A stretch of DNA of 64,000 bases from Aquamicrobium lusatiense (GTDB lineage Bacteria > Pseudomonadota > Alphaproteobacteria > Rhizobiales > Rhizobiaceae). The DNA is taken from contig NZ_JACHEU010000001.1 of NCBI RefSeq assembly GCF_014201615.1, forward strand, positions 1,507,631 to 1,571,630, in the 5' to 3' direction. The position numbers and the translations under genes are program-made. A model generated the notes under the pieces. It saw only the letters and a list, made by a program, of their open reading frames with translations, searched no databases and was not told where the DNA came from. This document shows, in pieces, positions 33,407 to 42,133 of the stretch; the first letter of the stretch is position 1; every line of letters begins with the position of its first letter.

Positions 33407-34219
33407 TCAGCCCTTGTCGCTGTCCATGCGCTTGAGTTCGTCGAGCGTCGGCATCGAGACGATGTTGTAGCCGGAATCCACATAGTGGATCTCGCCGGTA
33501 ACGCCCGAAGACAGGTCCGACAGCAGGTAAAGCGCCGAATTGCCTATCTCGTCGATATTGACGGTGCGGCGCAGCGGTGCGTTGCGGCTCTGGTAATTGA
33601 ACATGTAGCGCGCATCGGAAATGCCCGCACCTGCCAGCGTACGCACCGGACCGGCCGAGATGCCGTTCACGCGGATGCCGCGCGGGCCGTAATCGTTGGC
33701 GAGATAGCGCACGCTCGCCTCAAGGCCTGCCTTGGCGACGCCCATGACGTTGTAGTTGGGCATGACCCGTACCGAGCCGGCATAGGTCAGCGTCAGCATC
33801 GAGCCGCCTTCGTTCATCAGCGCGGCGGCATTGCGGGCCACTTCGGTGAAGGAATAGCAGGAGATCACCATGGTGCGCACGAAATTGTCGCGCGTGGTGT
33901 CGGCGTAAAGACCCTTCAGCTCGTTCTTGTCGGAAAAGCCGATGGCATGGACGATGAAGTCGAGCCCGCCCCATTCGCTTTTCAGCGTATCGAAGGTGGC
34001 GGTGACGGAGGCGCTGTCTTCCACGTCGCAGGGGATGAGCAGCGAAGTGCCGACCTGTTCGGCCAGCGGCTTCACGCGGCGGCCGAACGCTTCGCCCTGA
34101 TAGGTGAACGCCAGTTCAGCACCCTGCGCGGCCAGCTGGCGAGCGATGCCCCATGCGATGGAGTGGTCGTTCGCCACCCCCATGACAAGCCCGCGCTTGC
34201 CCTTCATCAGTGAATCCAT
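33407..34219 (-). CDS. fabI: Enoyl-[acyl-carrier-protein] reductase FabI
   Basis: FabI reduces enoyl-ACP with NAD(P)H, the last step of fatty-acid elongation. The 270-residue SDR-type enzyme begins MDSLMKGKRGLVMGVANDHS (cofactor loop with SIAWGIA) and has the FabI catalytic Tyr-x6-Lys as YNVMGVAK. It is the last gene of the - strand fabA-fabB-fabI operon, 12 bp after fabB, and triclosan-type inhibitors target this family. Confidence 0.96.
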   Translation of the reverse strand: MDSLMKGKRGLVMGVANDHSIAWGIARQLAAQGAELAFTYQGEAFGRRVKPLAEQVGTSLLIPCDVEDSASVTATFDTLKSEWGGLDFIVHAIGFSDKNELKGLYADTTRDNFVRTMVISCYSFTEVARNAAALMNEGGSMLTLTYAGSVRVMPNYNVMGVAKAGLEASVRYLANDYGPRGIRVNGISAGPVRTLAGAGISDARYMFNYQSRNAPLRRTVNIDEIGNSALYLLSDLSSGVTGEIHYVDSGYNIVSMPTLDELKRMDSDKG

Positions 34220-34231
34220 TCTGGAATCCTT

Positions 34232-35452
34232 TTATGCGGAGTAGCGCTGGAACACCAGGGTCGCGTTGGTGCCGCCGAAGCCGAAGGAGTTGGACAGCGC
34301 GATGTCGATCTTGGCGTCATCGATGCGCTTGCGGACGATCGGCATGCCCTCGAATTCGGGGTCCAGCTCGGTGATATGGGCGCTTTCGCCTATGAAGCCG
34401 GCCTGCATCTGCAGGATCGAGTAGATCGATTCCTGCACGCCGGCGGCACCCAGCGAATGGCCGGTAAGAGACTTGGTTGACTGAATGTGCGGGGCCTTGT
34501 CGCCAAACACTTCGCGGATGGCGCCGATTTCCTTGGAGTCGCCGACCGGCGTCGAGGTGCCGTGCGTGTTGATAAGGTCGACATCGCCCTTCACGGTGGC
34601 AAGTGCCTGCTTCATGCAGCGCACCGCACCCTCGCCGGAAGGGGCCACCATGTCATAGCCGTCCGAGGTTGCGCCATAGCCCACGATCTCGGCGTAAATC
34701 TTCGCGCCGCGCGCCTTGGCGTGTTCCAGTTCCTCAAGAACGAGTACGCCTGCGCCGCCGGCGATGACGAAACCGTCGCGGGTGGCGTCATAGGCGCGCG
34801 AAGCCGTGGCCGGCGTGTCGTTGTATTTCGAGGACATGGCGCCCATGGCGTCGAACAGGTTCGACATGGTCCAGTCGAGGTCCTCGTGGCCGCCAGCGAA
34901 CACCATGTCCTGCTTGCCCCACTGGATCATTTCCGCAGCATTGCCGATGCAGTGGGCGGAGGTCGAGCAGGCCGACGAGATAGAATAGTTCACGCCGTGG
35001 ATCTTGAACCACGTGGCAAGGGTAGCCGAGGCCGTGGACGACATCGCCTTCGGCACGGCGAAGGGGCCGATGCGCTTGGGCGAACCGTTCTTCAGCGTGG
35101 TTTCCGCAGCCTCGACGAGAATGCGCGTGGAAGGCCCGCCGGAACCCATGATGATGCCGGTGCGCTCATTTGTGATGTCGTTCTGCTCCAGCCCGGAATC
35201 GGCGATGGCCTGTTCCATGGCGACATGGTTCCATGCGCCACCGCGCGAGAGGAAGCGCATGGCGCGGCGGTCGACCAGTTCGGTCGGATCGAGCGTCGGC
35301 GAACCCCAGACCTGGGAGCGGAAGCCGTGTTCGGCGAAGGAATCGGAAAAGCTGATGCCGGATCTGGCATCGCGAAGCGAGGCCGTGACCTCGTCGGCGT
35401 TGTTGCCGATGGAGGATACGATGCCGAGGCCGGTGACAACGACGCGTCTCAT
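34232..35452 (-). CDS. fabB: 3-oxoacyl-[acyl-carrier-protein] synthase I
   Basis: FabB elongates fatty acids and is needed for unsaturated chains in the anaerobic-type pathway. The 406-residue protein has the catalytic Cys in [12 protein letters not shown] and the two His in [11 protein letters not shown] and [12 protein letters not shown]. The pairing with fabA marks it as FabB rather than FabF. It lies 37 bp after fabA on the - strand. Confidence 0.96.
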   Translation of the reverse strand: MRRVVVTGLGIVSSIGNNADEVTASLRDARSGISFSDSFAEHGFRSQVWGSPTLDPTELVDRRAMRFLSRGGAWNHVAMEQAIADSGLEQNDITNERTGIIMGSGGPSTRILVEAAETTLKNGSPKRIGPFAVPKAMSSTASATLATWFKIHGVNYSISSACSTSAHCIGNAAEMIQWGKQDMVFAGGHEDLDWTMSNLFDAMGAMSSKYNDTPATASRAYDATRDGFVIAGGAGVLVLEELEHAKARGAKIYAEIVGYGATSDGYDMVAPSGEGAVRCMKQALATVKGDVDLINTHGTSTPVGDSKEIGAIREVFGDKAPHIQSTKSLTGHSLGAAGVQESIYSILQMQAGFIGESAHITELDPEFEGMPIVRKRIDDAKIDIALSNSFGFGGTNATLVFQRYSA

Positions 35453-35489
35453 GGAGTGCTCCTTGATGGCAGGCTGGACCCGTGGCGGA

Positions 35490-36005
35490 TCAGGCCGTTG
35501 CTTCCTTGAACAGGCCGACCCTGAGGTCGGTGGCCTTGTATATGGTCTCTCCGTCGGCCTTCATCCAGCCGTCGGCGATGCCGAGCACCAGACGACCGCG
35601 CATGACGCGCTTGAAGTCGATGCCGTATTCGACCTTCTTCACGGAAGGCGTGACCATGCCGGTGAATTTCACCTCGCCGGTGGAAAGTGCGCGGCCCTTG
35701 CCGGGTTCGCCCAGCCAGCCGAGGAAGAAGCCGGTCAGCTGCCACATGGCGTCAAGACCGAGGCAGCCCGGCATGACCGGATCGCCGATGAAGTGGCAGG
35801 GGAAGAACCAGAGATCACGATGGATGTCGAGCTCGGCGCGGATGAAGCCCTTGTCGTGCTCGCCGCCGGTCTCGCTGATCGCGGTGATGCGATCGAACAT
35901 CAGCATGGGCGGGTAGGGGAGCTGGGCGTTGCCCGGCCCGAACATCTCCCCGCGAGCACAGGCGAGCAATTCTTCGTAATCGTAGCTGGATTTTCCTGCG
36001 GCCAT
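35490..36005 (-). CDS. fabA: 3-hydroxydecanoyl-[acyl-carrier-protein] dehydratase/isomerase
   Basis: FabA dehydrates 3-hydroxydecanoyl-ACP and isomerises the product to cis-3-decenoyl-ACP, the branch point to unsaturated fatty acids. The product is 171 residues, exactly the family size, with the active-site His in [15 protein letters not shown] and Asp in [12 protein letters not shown] 36005 ([14 protein letters not shown]) was chosen over an earlier in-frame codon at 36059. First gene of fabA-fabB-fabI, divergent from irr. Confidence 0.97.
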   Translation of the reverse strand: MAAGKSSYDYEELLACARGEMFGPGNAQLPYPPMLMFDRITAISETGGEHDKGFIRAELDIHRDLWFFPCHFIGDPVMPGCLGLDAMWQLTGFFLGWLGEPGKGRALSTGEVKFTGMVTPSVKKVEYGIDFKRVMRGRLVLGIADGWMKADGETIYKATDLRVGLFKEATA

Positions 36006-36141
36006 TAAAAACGTCCCCGTCCAAGTGAGCGGCTGTGCGCCCTTTAGTTCTAGTAACACAGTCCGTTTCAGGCCGGAAACCGTGGTTTACCTTGAAGGTG
36101 TGGCTCTAACGCGACGGTTTGTCCGGGTCAATCCGCTGCTA

Positions 36142-36170
36142 TTGATCGTAAGCCCCCGAAAGAATATATC
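36142..36170 (+). promoter_or_regulatory. Candidate irr promoter
   Basis: TTGATC (36142-36147), 17-bp spacer, TATATC (36165-36170). It would start a transcript about 100 nt before the irr ATG. No clear iron-control-element palindrome was found in the fabA-irr gap. Confidence 0.45.
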
Positions 36171-36277
36171 TGGACACAGAAGGTTTTCGCTTGATCTCCT
36201 GAATTTGCCGGAATGGTGGTGTTTTCAGGGCGATGAAGCCGGGCCATAAATCAACGATGGAAGTGTAAGCGCTCAGG

Positions 36278-36682
36278 ATGAGGAACGCTGTGGATAAGCG
36301 AGTTCGTGACGCCGGTCTCAGGCCGACGCGCCAGCGCGTCGCGCTGGCAGAGCTGCTTTTTGCCAAGGGTGATCGCCATCTTTCGGCTGAGGAACTGCAT
36401 GAGGAGGCGCTGGCCGCCGGCGTTCCGGTTTCTCTCGCCACCGTGTACAACTCGCTGCACCAGTTCACAGAAGCCGGCCTGCTGCGCATTCTGGCCCTCG
36501 AAGGGTCCAGAACCTATTTCGACACCAACACCTCGGATCACCACCATTTCTTCATCGAGGGCGAGAACCGTATCTTCGACGTCGAGGGCGACGCGATGAC
36601 GGTCACCAATATTCCGGAACCTCCGGAAGGCATGGAAATCGCCAATGTCGATATCGTGATCCGCCTGCGCCCCAGACAATAA
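36278..36682 (+). CDS. irr: Iron response regulator Irr (Fur family)
   Basis: A 134-residue Fur-family regulator. The N-terminal winged helix (LRPTRQRVALAELLF, VPVSLATVYNSLHQF) is followed by the dimer domain with the His-rich motif SDHHHFFIEGENRIFDVE typical of Irr. Irr represses iron-consuming and activates uptake genes under low iron in this order and can be haem-labile. The N-terminal Gly-Cys-Pro haem motif of Bradyrhizobium Irr is absent, as in other family members. The divergent fabA partner is the usual neighbour. Confidence 0.9.
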   Translation: MRNAVDKRVRDAGLRPTRQRVALAELLFAKGDRHLSAEELHEEALAAGVPVSLATVYNSLHQFTEAGLLRILALEGSRTYFDTNTSDHHHFFIEGENRIFDVEGDAMTVTNIPEPPEGMEIANVDIVIRLRPRQ

Positions 36683-36695
36683 TCAGACCTGACCA

Positions 36696-37052
36696 GTGAC
36701 AAGGACGCTGCTCAGGCTGGAAGGTGCCGGCCTGCTGTTGGCGGCCGTCATTATCTATGCCGCATCAGGCCTGAACTGGTGGCTGTTTGCCATTCTGCTT
36801 CTGGTGCCGGACGTGTCCATGCTCGGCTATATGAGCGGGCCGCGTGTCGGCGCTCATCTCTACAACGCTTTTCACACGACCGTGTGGGGGCTCGCGCTGG
36901 CCGTCGCCGGCTATGCTTTCACGGCAGAACTGCCTCTGAGCATCGGGCTGATCTGGCTTGCTCATGTCGGCATGGATCGGGCGCTGGGATATGGGCTGAA
37001 GGAAGCATCATCCTTTCAGGACACGCATCTTGGCCGTATTGGAAAGGACTGA
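36696..37052 (+). CDS. DUF4260-like small membrane protein
   Basis: A 118-residue protein with about four hydrophobic segments (starting LLAAVIIYAAS). The pattern YAASGLNWWLF, LLVPDVSMLGYM, GPRVGAHLYNAFHT and a C-terminal LKEASSFQDTHLGRIG matches the DUF4260 family as I remember it; no function is known. GTG start at 36696, 13 bp after irr, so it is likely read with irr. Convergent with the SH3 protein gene, whose stop lies 5 bp after its own. Confidence 0.75.
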   Translation: MTRTLLRLEGAGLLLAAVIIYAASGLNWWLFAILLLVPDVSMLGYMSGPRVGAHLYNAFHTTVWGLALAVAGYAFTAELPLSIGLIWLAHVGMDRALGYGLKEASSFQDTHLGRIGKD

Positions 37053-37057
37053 GCAGC

Positions 37058-37636
37058 TCAGTCCTCCACTTTTTCACCCGGATAGGCGCCCCAGACGAGC
37101 GACTGGCTGATCCAGCCGGAGCGGCCGGCGAAGCTCATCTCGCACCATTTTCCGTTGCAGGACTTGATCGTGCCGATCGCGCCGGGCTCCACCATGGCCG
37201 TCACTGCCGCATCCTCGGAAGGCCGGCGCAGAAGATTGATGCGCGCATCCTTGCCGCGCTGCCATGGCGCAACCATTGCCGTGCGCTTGCCGGAAAGCAG
37301 CGACTGGTTCACCCAGCCTTCGGATCCCTCGGCATCGCGCACGCGCCGCCAGGTGTCGTATTCCTGAATGATTTCCATCGGCAGACCGGCCTTGGTGTAC
37401 ATCCAGTCGACGGAATAGTTGGTGCCCGGGCCAACGCGCGAATTGACGCGCGCGGACTTGAGGCTGACGAAGCGCGGCAGCGGCAGGCCGGAGGGGCCGA
37501 GCCGCACACTCTGGGTCTGCGCGCCGGCGGATTGGGCGCCGGCGGACTGGGCATCGGCGGAAACCGGCGCAACAAGGCCGATCAGCATTGCACCGAGGGC
37601 AAGATGGCTAAGGCGAAACGACACGAAACCAGACAC
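37058..37636 (-). CDS. Secreted SH3-domain protein
   Basis: A 192-residue exported protein. A signal peptide (LSHLALGAMLIGLVAPVSADA) is followed by a short Ala/Gln/Ser/Gly linker and two bacterial SH3-type repeats, the first near residues 65-120 (SARVNSRVGPGTNYSVDWMY; WVNQSLLSG), the second near 130-185 (INLLRRPSEDAAVTAMVEPGAIG; GWISQSLVWG). Such domains bind cell wall. The start is GTG 37636 after AAGGGAACGAAA; upstream in-frame codons belong to the overlapping dehydrogenase region. The linker contains a repeated AQSAG unit. Confidence 0.85.
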   Translation of the reverse strand: MSGFVSFRLSHLALGAMLIGLVAPVSADAQSAGAQSAGAQTQSVRLGPSGLPLPRFVSLKSARVNSRVGPGTNYSVDWMYTKAGLPMEIIQEYDTWRRVRDAEGSEGWVNQSLLSGKRTAMVAPWQRGKDARINLLRRPSEDAAVTAMVEPGAIGTIKSCNGKWCEMSFAGRSGWISQSLVWGAYPGEKVED

Positions 37637-37805
37637 TTTCGTTCCCTTGCAGGCATTCTGTTGGATGGAGCGGATGAAGCGGCCGCCCCTTTTTCTTTGT
37701 CTTCGGCGGATCGGCTTGGTACATGAGCTATCGAACCGCGACCGCTTTGCAGTTTCGCCGGTCTTGGTTAAAGAGGTCTCAACGGTAACTGCGATCGGGG
37801 TAAAT

Positions 37806-38807
37806 ATGGCCGGCAGGAAGAAACCTCTCGTCGTCATCACACGCAAGCTGCCCGACCCTGTCGAGACACGCATGCGCGAGCTTTTCGACGCGAGGCTGAA
37901 TGTCGAGGACCGGCCGATGAGCCAAGCCGAACTGATCGCGGCGGTCCGCGAGGCGGATGTGCTGGTTCCGACAGTGAGCGACCTGATCGATGCCGAGGTT
38001 CTGAATGCTGCCGGCGAAAATCTCAAGCTGATCGCCAATTTCGGCAACGGTATCGACAAGATCGATATCGCGGCAGCAACTGCCCGCGGCATCACTGTCA
38101 CCAATACGCCCGGCGTGCTGACGGAAGACACCGCAGACATGACCATGGCGCTTATTCTGGCCGTGCCGCGCCGGCTCACGGATGGTGCGGCCATTCTGCC
38201 CGACGGCAAGAAGTGGGAAGGCTGGTCGCCCACATGGATGCTTGGCCGCCGCATCTGGGGCAAGCGGCTGGGCATCGTCGGCATGGGGCGCATCGGAACC
38301 GCTGTCGCCCGCCGCGCCAAGGCCTTCGGCCTCTCGATCCATTACCATAACCGCCACCGGGTGATGCCGGCGCTGGAAGACGAGCTGGAGGCGACCTACT
38401 GGGAAAGCCTCGACCAGATGCTGGCGCGCATGGACATCATCTCCGTCAACTGTCCCTCGACGCCGGCCACCTATCATCTTCTGTCTGCCCGCCGTCTGGC
38501 GCTGATGCAGCCGGGCGCCTATCTGGTCAACACGGCGCGCGGCGACCTGATCGACGAGCAGGCGATGATCAAGATGCTGGAAGACGGCAAGCTGGCCGGT
38601 GCGGGCCTCGATGTCTATGAGAACGAGCCGGCGGTGAATCCGAAGCTGCTTAAGCTGGCCACCAAAGGCAAGGCCGTGTTGCTGCCGCATATGGGATCGG
38701 CCACGCTGGAAGGCCGCATCGACATGGGCGAGAAGGTCATCATCAACATCCGCGCATTCTGCGACGGGCATCGCCCGCCGGATCGGGTGATCCCGACGCG
38801 CGTCTGA
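37806..38807 (+). CDS. D-2-hydroxyacid dehydrogenase (glyoxylate/hydroxypyruvate reductase type)
   Basis: A 333-residue NAD(P)-dependent enzyme of the D-isomer-specific 2-hydroxyacid dehydrogenase family. The Rossmann motif is LGIVGMGRIGTAVA, and the catalytic residues are visible as Arg in NTARGDLID, Glu in DVYENEP and His in LPHMGSATLEGR. The best guess is glyoxylate or hydroxypyruvate reductase (GyaR-like). ATG 37806 opens MAGRKKPLVVITRKLP; it is divergent from the SH3 gene. Confidence 0.88.
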   Translation: MAGRKKPLVVITRKLPDPVETRMRELFDARLNVEDRPMSQAELIAAVREADVLVPTVSDLIDAEVLNAAGENLKLIANFGNGIDKIDIAAATARGITVTNTPGVLTEDTADMTMALILAVPRRLTDGAAILPDGKKWEGWSPTWMLGRRIWGKRLGIVGMGRIGTAVARRAKAFGLSIHYHNRHRVMPALEDELEATYWESLDQMLARMDIISVNCPSTPATYHLLSARRLALMQPGAYLVNTARGDLIDEQAMIKMLEDGKLAGAGLDVYENEPAVNPKLLKLATKGKAVLLPHMGSATLEGRIDMGEKVIINIRAFCDGHRPPDRVIPTRV

Positions 38808-38902
38808 TCAGGCCGCCCGCGCCGTTCCCCTTGCGTAAGCCGGGCCTCTGTTGTCTGGCATGAAAAGCCTCTCTATCGTCCGCATGTTCGGGAGGGGCAT
38901 TC

Positions 38903-40123
38903 ATGAGAAAAATTCTTCGTTGGGCTCTGGGCGGCGTGGCAGCGCTGACCGCGGCGGCGGGTTTGGTTGTCTGGACGTATTGGGACACGATCCAGGACTA
39001 TCGCGCAGCGCTTGAATATGCCGACAGCTTCAAGCCCGATGTGATCGACGAGAATTTCCGCTCGCTTTTCGTAAAATATCCGTCGATTCGGGTGCCGAAG
39101 AGCGCGCTTGCAAGCCCGCTGGAAAAGCAGGAACGTCCGCTGCCCGAAAGTTACAGCTTCGGGGGCGAGAACCGCTCCGTGGAAGACTGGATCGAGCGCA
39201 CGCAGACCACAGGCCTCATCGTCATCAGGGATGGCGCCATCGTTCATGAGCGCTATCTGCGCGGCAATGGGCCGGAAACCCAGTCGATCGCCATGTCGCT
39301 CTCGAAATCCTTTGTCTCGGCCCTTGTCGGCAGAGCCGTCGAGGATGGCCTGATCGACATCAGCCAGCCTGTGGATAGCTATGCACCCGTTCTGGCCGAA
39401 GGCGGCTACAAGGGCGTCAGCGTCAGGAACGTTCTGCAGATGTCGTCCGGCATCGGTTTCAACGAAGACTATGGCGATCTCAACTCGGACATCGTGCGCT
39501 ACATCATCCAGATCCTGCGCGGCTCGGTGACGGAATTCACGGCGCATCTGAAGAATGACATCCCGCAGGGCACCGTGAACCGCTACGTCTCGGCCGACAC
39601 GCAGGTGCTGGGCCTTGTGCTGGAAGGGGCAACGGGCAAGCCCCTGGCCGACTATTTCAACGAGGTGCTGTGGTCGAAGCTCGGCACGGAAGCCGATGCC
39701 TACTGGCTGGCGGATCAGAAAGGCGAGGCCATAGCGGCCGGCGGCCTCAACGCCGTGCTTCGGGATTATGCGCGTTTCGGGCTTCTTTATCTGAATGAAG
39801 GCCGCACGCTGTCCGGCGAGCAGATCGTGCCTGTGGACTGGGTGAAGGCCTCCACCACGCCGGATGCGCCGCACCTGATGCCGGGCCGTGACGACGGCAG
39901 AGGCGGCAAGACATATGGCTATGGCTATCAGTGGTGGATACCGGCGGAGCGAAAAGGCGGCGACTTCACCGGCGTCGGCATTTACGGGCAGTTCATCTAC
40001 ATCAACCCCGAGCGGAAGGTCGTCATTGCCAAGACATCCGCCTATGCCGACTACAACAACACGGGACAAGAAATGAAGCGGGAGAGCATCGCCGCTTTCC
40101 AGGCGATCGCCGAGGGATTGTAA
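38903..40123 (+). CDS. Membrane-anchored serine hydrolase (class C beta-lactamase / NylB-like fold)
   Basis: A 406-residue protein with an uncleaved-looking N-terminal membrane segment (ALGGVAALTAAAGLVVWTYW) and a serine-hydrolase domain. The SxxK motif is SLSK (S132-K135). The second motif is RYVSADTQVLG, close to the tyrosine motif of 6-aminohexanoate-oligomer hydrolases and EstB esterases, rather than YxN of beta-lactamases. The C-terminal part has YGYQWWIP and GVGIYGQFIYINPE. The substrate is unknown. It ends 2 bp before the convergent moeB-like stop. Confidence 0.8.
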   Translation: MRKILRWALGGVAALTAAAGLVVWTYWDTIQDYRAALEYADSFKPDVIDENFRSLFVKYPSIRVPKSALASPLEKQERPLPESYSFGGENRSVEDWIERTQTTGLIVIRDGAIVHERYLRGNGPETQSIAMSLSKSFVSALVGRAVEDGLIDISQPVDSYAPVLAEGGYKGVSVRNVLQMSSGIGFNEDYGDLNSDIVRYIIQILRGSVTEFTAHLKNDIPQGTVNRYVSADTQVLGLVLEGATGKPLADYFNEVLWSKLGTEADAYWLADQKGEAIAAGGLNAVLRDYARFGLLYLNEGRTLSGEQIVPVDWVKASTTPDAPHLMPGRDDGRGGKTYGYGYQWWIPAERKGGDFTGVGIYGQFIYINPERKVVIAKTSAYADYNNTGQEMKRESIAAFQAIAEGL

Positions 40124-40125
40124 GC

Positions 40126-40905
40126 CTACTGGCTGTCGGCGCTCCGCTTGTAGCGGATGGTGTCGAAACGGGCGGCAAGTGCATCGTAGAGCAGAAGCCG
40201 CCCCACCAGCGGCTCGCCGATTCCGGTGATCAGCTTGATCGCTTCCATCGCCTGCAGGGTGCCCATCACGCCCACAAGCGCGCCGACAACGCCGGCCGCC
40301 GCGCAGGAGGGCACGAGCCCCGGCGGCGGCGGTTCCGGAAACAGGTCGCGATAGGACGGGTTTTGCCCGCCATCTTCATTCACCTCGAACGGCTTGAGCA
40401 CCGTCAGCGAGCCGTCGAAACGTCCGACGGCAGCATGAACCAGCGGACGCCTTTCCCGTTCGCAGGCATCCGCCACTGCAAAGCGCGTCTCGAAATTGTC
40501 GGTTCCGTCTACGGTGAGGTCGTAAGCAGCGACGAGGGCAGGGGCGTTTCCCGGCGTCAGGCGCAGCTGGTGAAGCTCGACCTTCACATGCGGATTGATG
40601 CGCAGGATCGCATCGCGCGCACTTTCGGCCTTGGGTCGACTCAGCGATTCCGTGCCGTGGATGATCTGGCGTTGCAGGTTTGAAAGCGACACCTCGTCGT
40701 CATCGATAATGCCGAGTGTGCCGACGCCCGCTGCCGCCAGATAAGCGAGAACCGGAGCGCCGAGCCCGCCGGCACCCACCACCAGCACCCGCGCCGCCTT
40801 CAGTCGGCGCTGGCCCGCACCGCCGATTTCCGGCAGCACGATGTGGCGCGCATAGCGCTCAAGTTCATCGTCGTTCAGGGAGGGCAGGGTCATGACGCCG
40901 ACCAT
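40126..40905 (-). CDS. MoeB/ThiF-like adenylyltransferase without zinc cysteines
   Basis: A 259-residue E1-like adenylyltransferase that would activate the C-terminus of MoaD or ThiS for sulphur transfer. The ATP loop is VVGAGGLGAPVLAYLAAAGVG; the catalytic Cys is in VPSCAAAGVVG. In E. coli MoeB a structural zinc is held by CxxC pairs (in EPCYRCL and the C-terminal CEVC). Here the first pair is replaced by PSYRDL and the C-terminus ends YKRSADSQ, so zinc binding looks lost. ATG 40893 is an alternative start. It follows recF on the - strand. Confidence 0.85.
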   Translation of the reverse strand: MVGVMTLPSLNDDELERYARHIVLPEIGGAGQRRLKAARVLVVGAGGLGAPVLAYLAAAGVGTLGIIDDDEVSLSNLQRQIIHGTESLSRPKAESARDAILRINPHVKVELHQLRLTPGNAPALVAAYDLTVDGTDNFETRFAVADACERERRPLVHAAVGRFDGSLTVLKPFEVNEDGGQNPSYRDLFPEPPPPGLVPSCAAAGVVGALVGVMGTLQAMEAIKLITGIGEPLVGRLLLYDALAARFDTIRYKRSADSQ

Positions 40906-40953
40906 ATCGTGTCAGGCTGGACGTGTCATGCGCAGCTATGCCGGATCGGTTGG

Positions 40954-42099
40954 TCAGGCGGGCGTGTCGCCCACCGTTCCGTGATCCACGGTGAGGAACT
41001 GCGCGCGGCCTTCGAGGCTGGAAAACAGCGCGGCATCTGTGCCTGTCATGAAGGCCTGACAGTTCATGTCTTCCAGAATGGAGAACAGCGCCGCGCGGCG
41101 ACCGGCATCCAGATGCGCGGCGATCTCGTCAAGCAGCAGGATCGGCGTCATGCCGGAAATCTCGCCGGTCAGCCGCGCATGGGAAAGCACGATGCCGACC
41201 AGCAGCGCCTTCTGCTCGCCGGTCGAGCACAGTTCGGCGGGCATGGATTTCGGCCGGTGGCGCACGATGAGGTCGGAGCGGTGGGGACCGTCCAGCGTGC
41301 GCCCCGCCGCCCGGTCGCGTTCGCGCCCAGTGGCGAGAGTGCGACGAAAACCTTCCTCGACATCGACGGCCGGCATGGTTCCGACCTGCGCTTCCAGTTC
41401 GCCGGAAAGGGCGATGTCGGCCTGCGGAAAGGGACCGCCGCCGGGTAATTGCTCGATCTTGGCGGCCAGCAGTCGCACCAGTTCCGCACGCGCGGCGGCG
41501 ATCGCCACGCCGGTCTCGGCAAGCTGCGTCTCGATGGCCTCGAACCAGGCGCCATCGCGGGAATTTTCGGCCAGCAGGCGGTTGCGCCCGCGCATCGCCT
41601 TCTCATAGGCCAGTGCGCGCTGGCCGTGGGCGGCGTCGATGGCCAGCACGAGGCGGTCGAGAAAGCGGCGTCGATCACCGGCAGGGCCGGTGAACAGCGT
41701 GTCCATGGAGGGCGTCAGCCACATCACCCGCAGCCATTGCAGCAATTCGTCGGCATTGCGCGCCGGCGCGCCGTTGATGCGCACGCGCCGTCCGCCTTCG
41801 CCGGCCTCTCCAGCCATGATGCCGGTGCCGATATCGACCTCGCCTTCCGGCCCGTCGAGCTTTGCGTGCAGGGCAAAGCCGCCGTCACCGCCTTCGCGCG
41901 CCACGTCTGCATAGGGCGCGCGCCTGAGGCCGCGACCCGGGGCGAGCAGGGAAACTGCTTCGAGAAGATTGGTCTTTCCCGCGCCATTGTCGCCGCTCAG
42001 CACAACGGGGCCGGGCTTCAGCTCAAGCGACAGCGCCGCATAGTTGCGGAAGTTGGTCAGGGTGAGCCTGCGGATGTGGGAACTGAGCGGCATGGCCAT
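40954..42099 (-). CDS. recF: DNA replication and repair protein RecF
   Basis: RecF is an SMC-like ATPase of RecFOR gap repair. The 381-residue product has Walker A LSGDNGAGKTNLLEA near residues 34-48, the signature CSTGEQKALLVG and Walker B ILLLDEIAAHLD. The N-terminus IRRLTLTNFRNYAALSLEL is typical. It lies 34 bp after dnaN in the dnaA-dnaN-recF order. Confidence 0.96.
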   Translation of the reverse strand: MAMPLSSHIRRLTLTNFRNYAALSLELKPGPVVLSGDNGAGKTNLLEAVSLLAPGRGLRRAPYADVAREGGDGGFALHAKLDGPEGEVDIGTGIMAGEAGEGGRRVRINGAPARNADELLQWLRVMWLTPSMDTLFTGPAGDRRRFLDRLVLAIDAAHGQRALAYEKAMRGRNRLLAENSRDGAWFEAIETQLAETGVAIAAARAELVRLLAAKIEQLPGGGPFPQADIALSGELEAQVGTMPAVDVEEGFRRTLATGRERDRAAGRTLDGPHRSDLIVRHRPKSMPAELCSTGEQKALLVGIVLSHARLTGEISGMTPILLLDEIAAHLDAGRRAALFSILEDMNCQAFMTGTDAALFSSLEGRAQFLTVDHGTVGDTPA

Positions 42100-42133
42100 G
42101 GCGCGGGCCTCACGGAGAGGCCCGCAAACTGCC

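Noticed and set aside
36006..36277. Iron control element between fabA and irr
   Set aside because: CTTTAGTTCTAG near 36043 loosely recalls part of the motif, but the TTTAGAA-N3-TTCTAAA palindrome is not there.
36289..36297. Perfect DnaA box TGTGGATAA at the start of irr
   Set aside because: A single 9-mer in coding sequence is expected by chance in a genome; no cluster is around it.
37419..37805. N-terminal extension of the 2-hydroxyacid dehydrogenase
   Set aside because: It is the antisense of the SH3 protein and its signal peptide; the family starts at MAGRKKPLVVITR.
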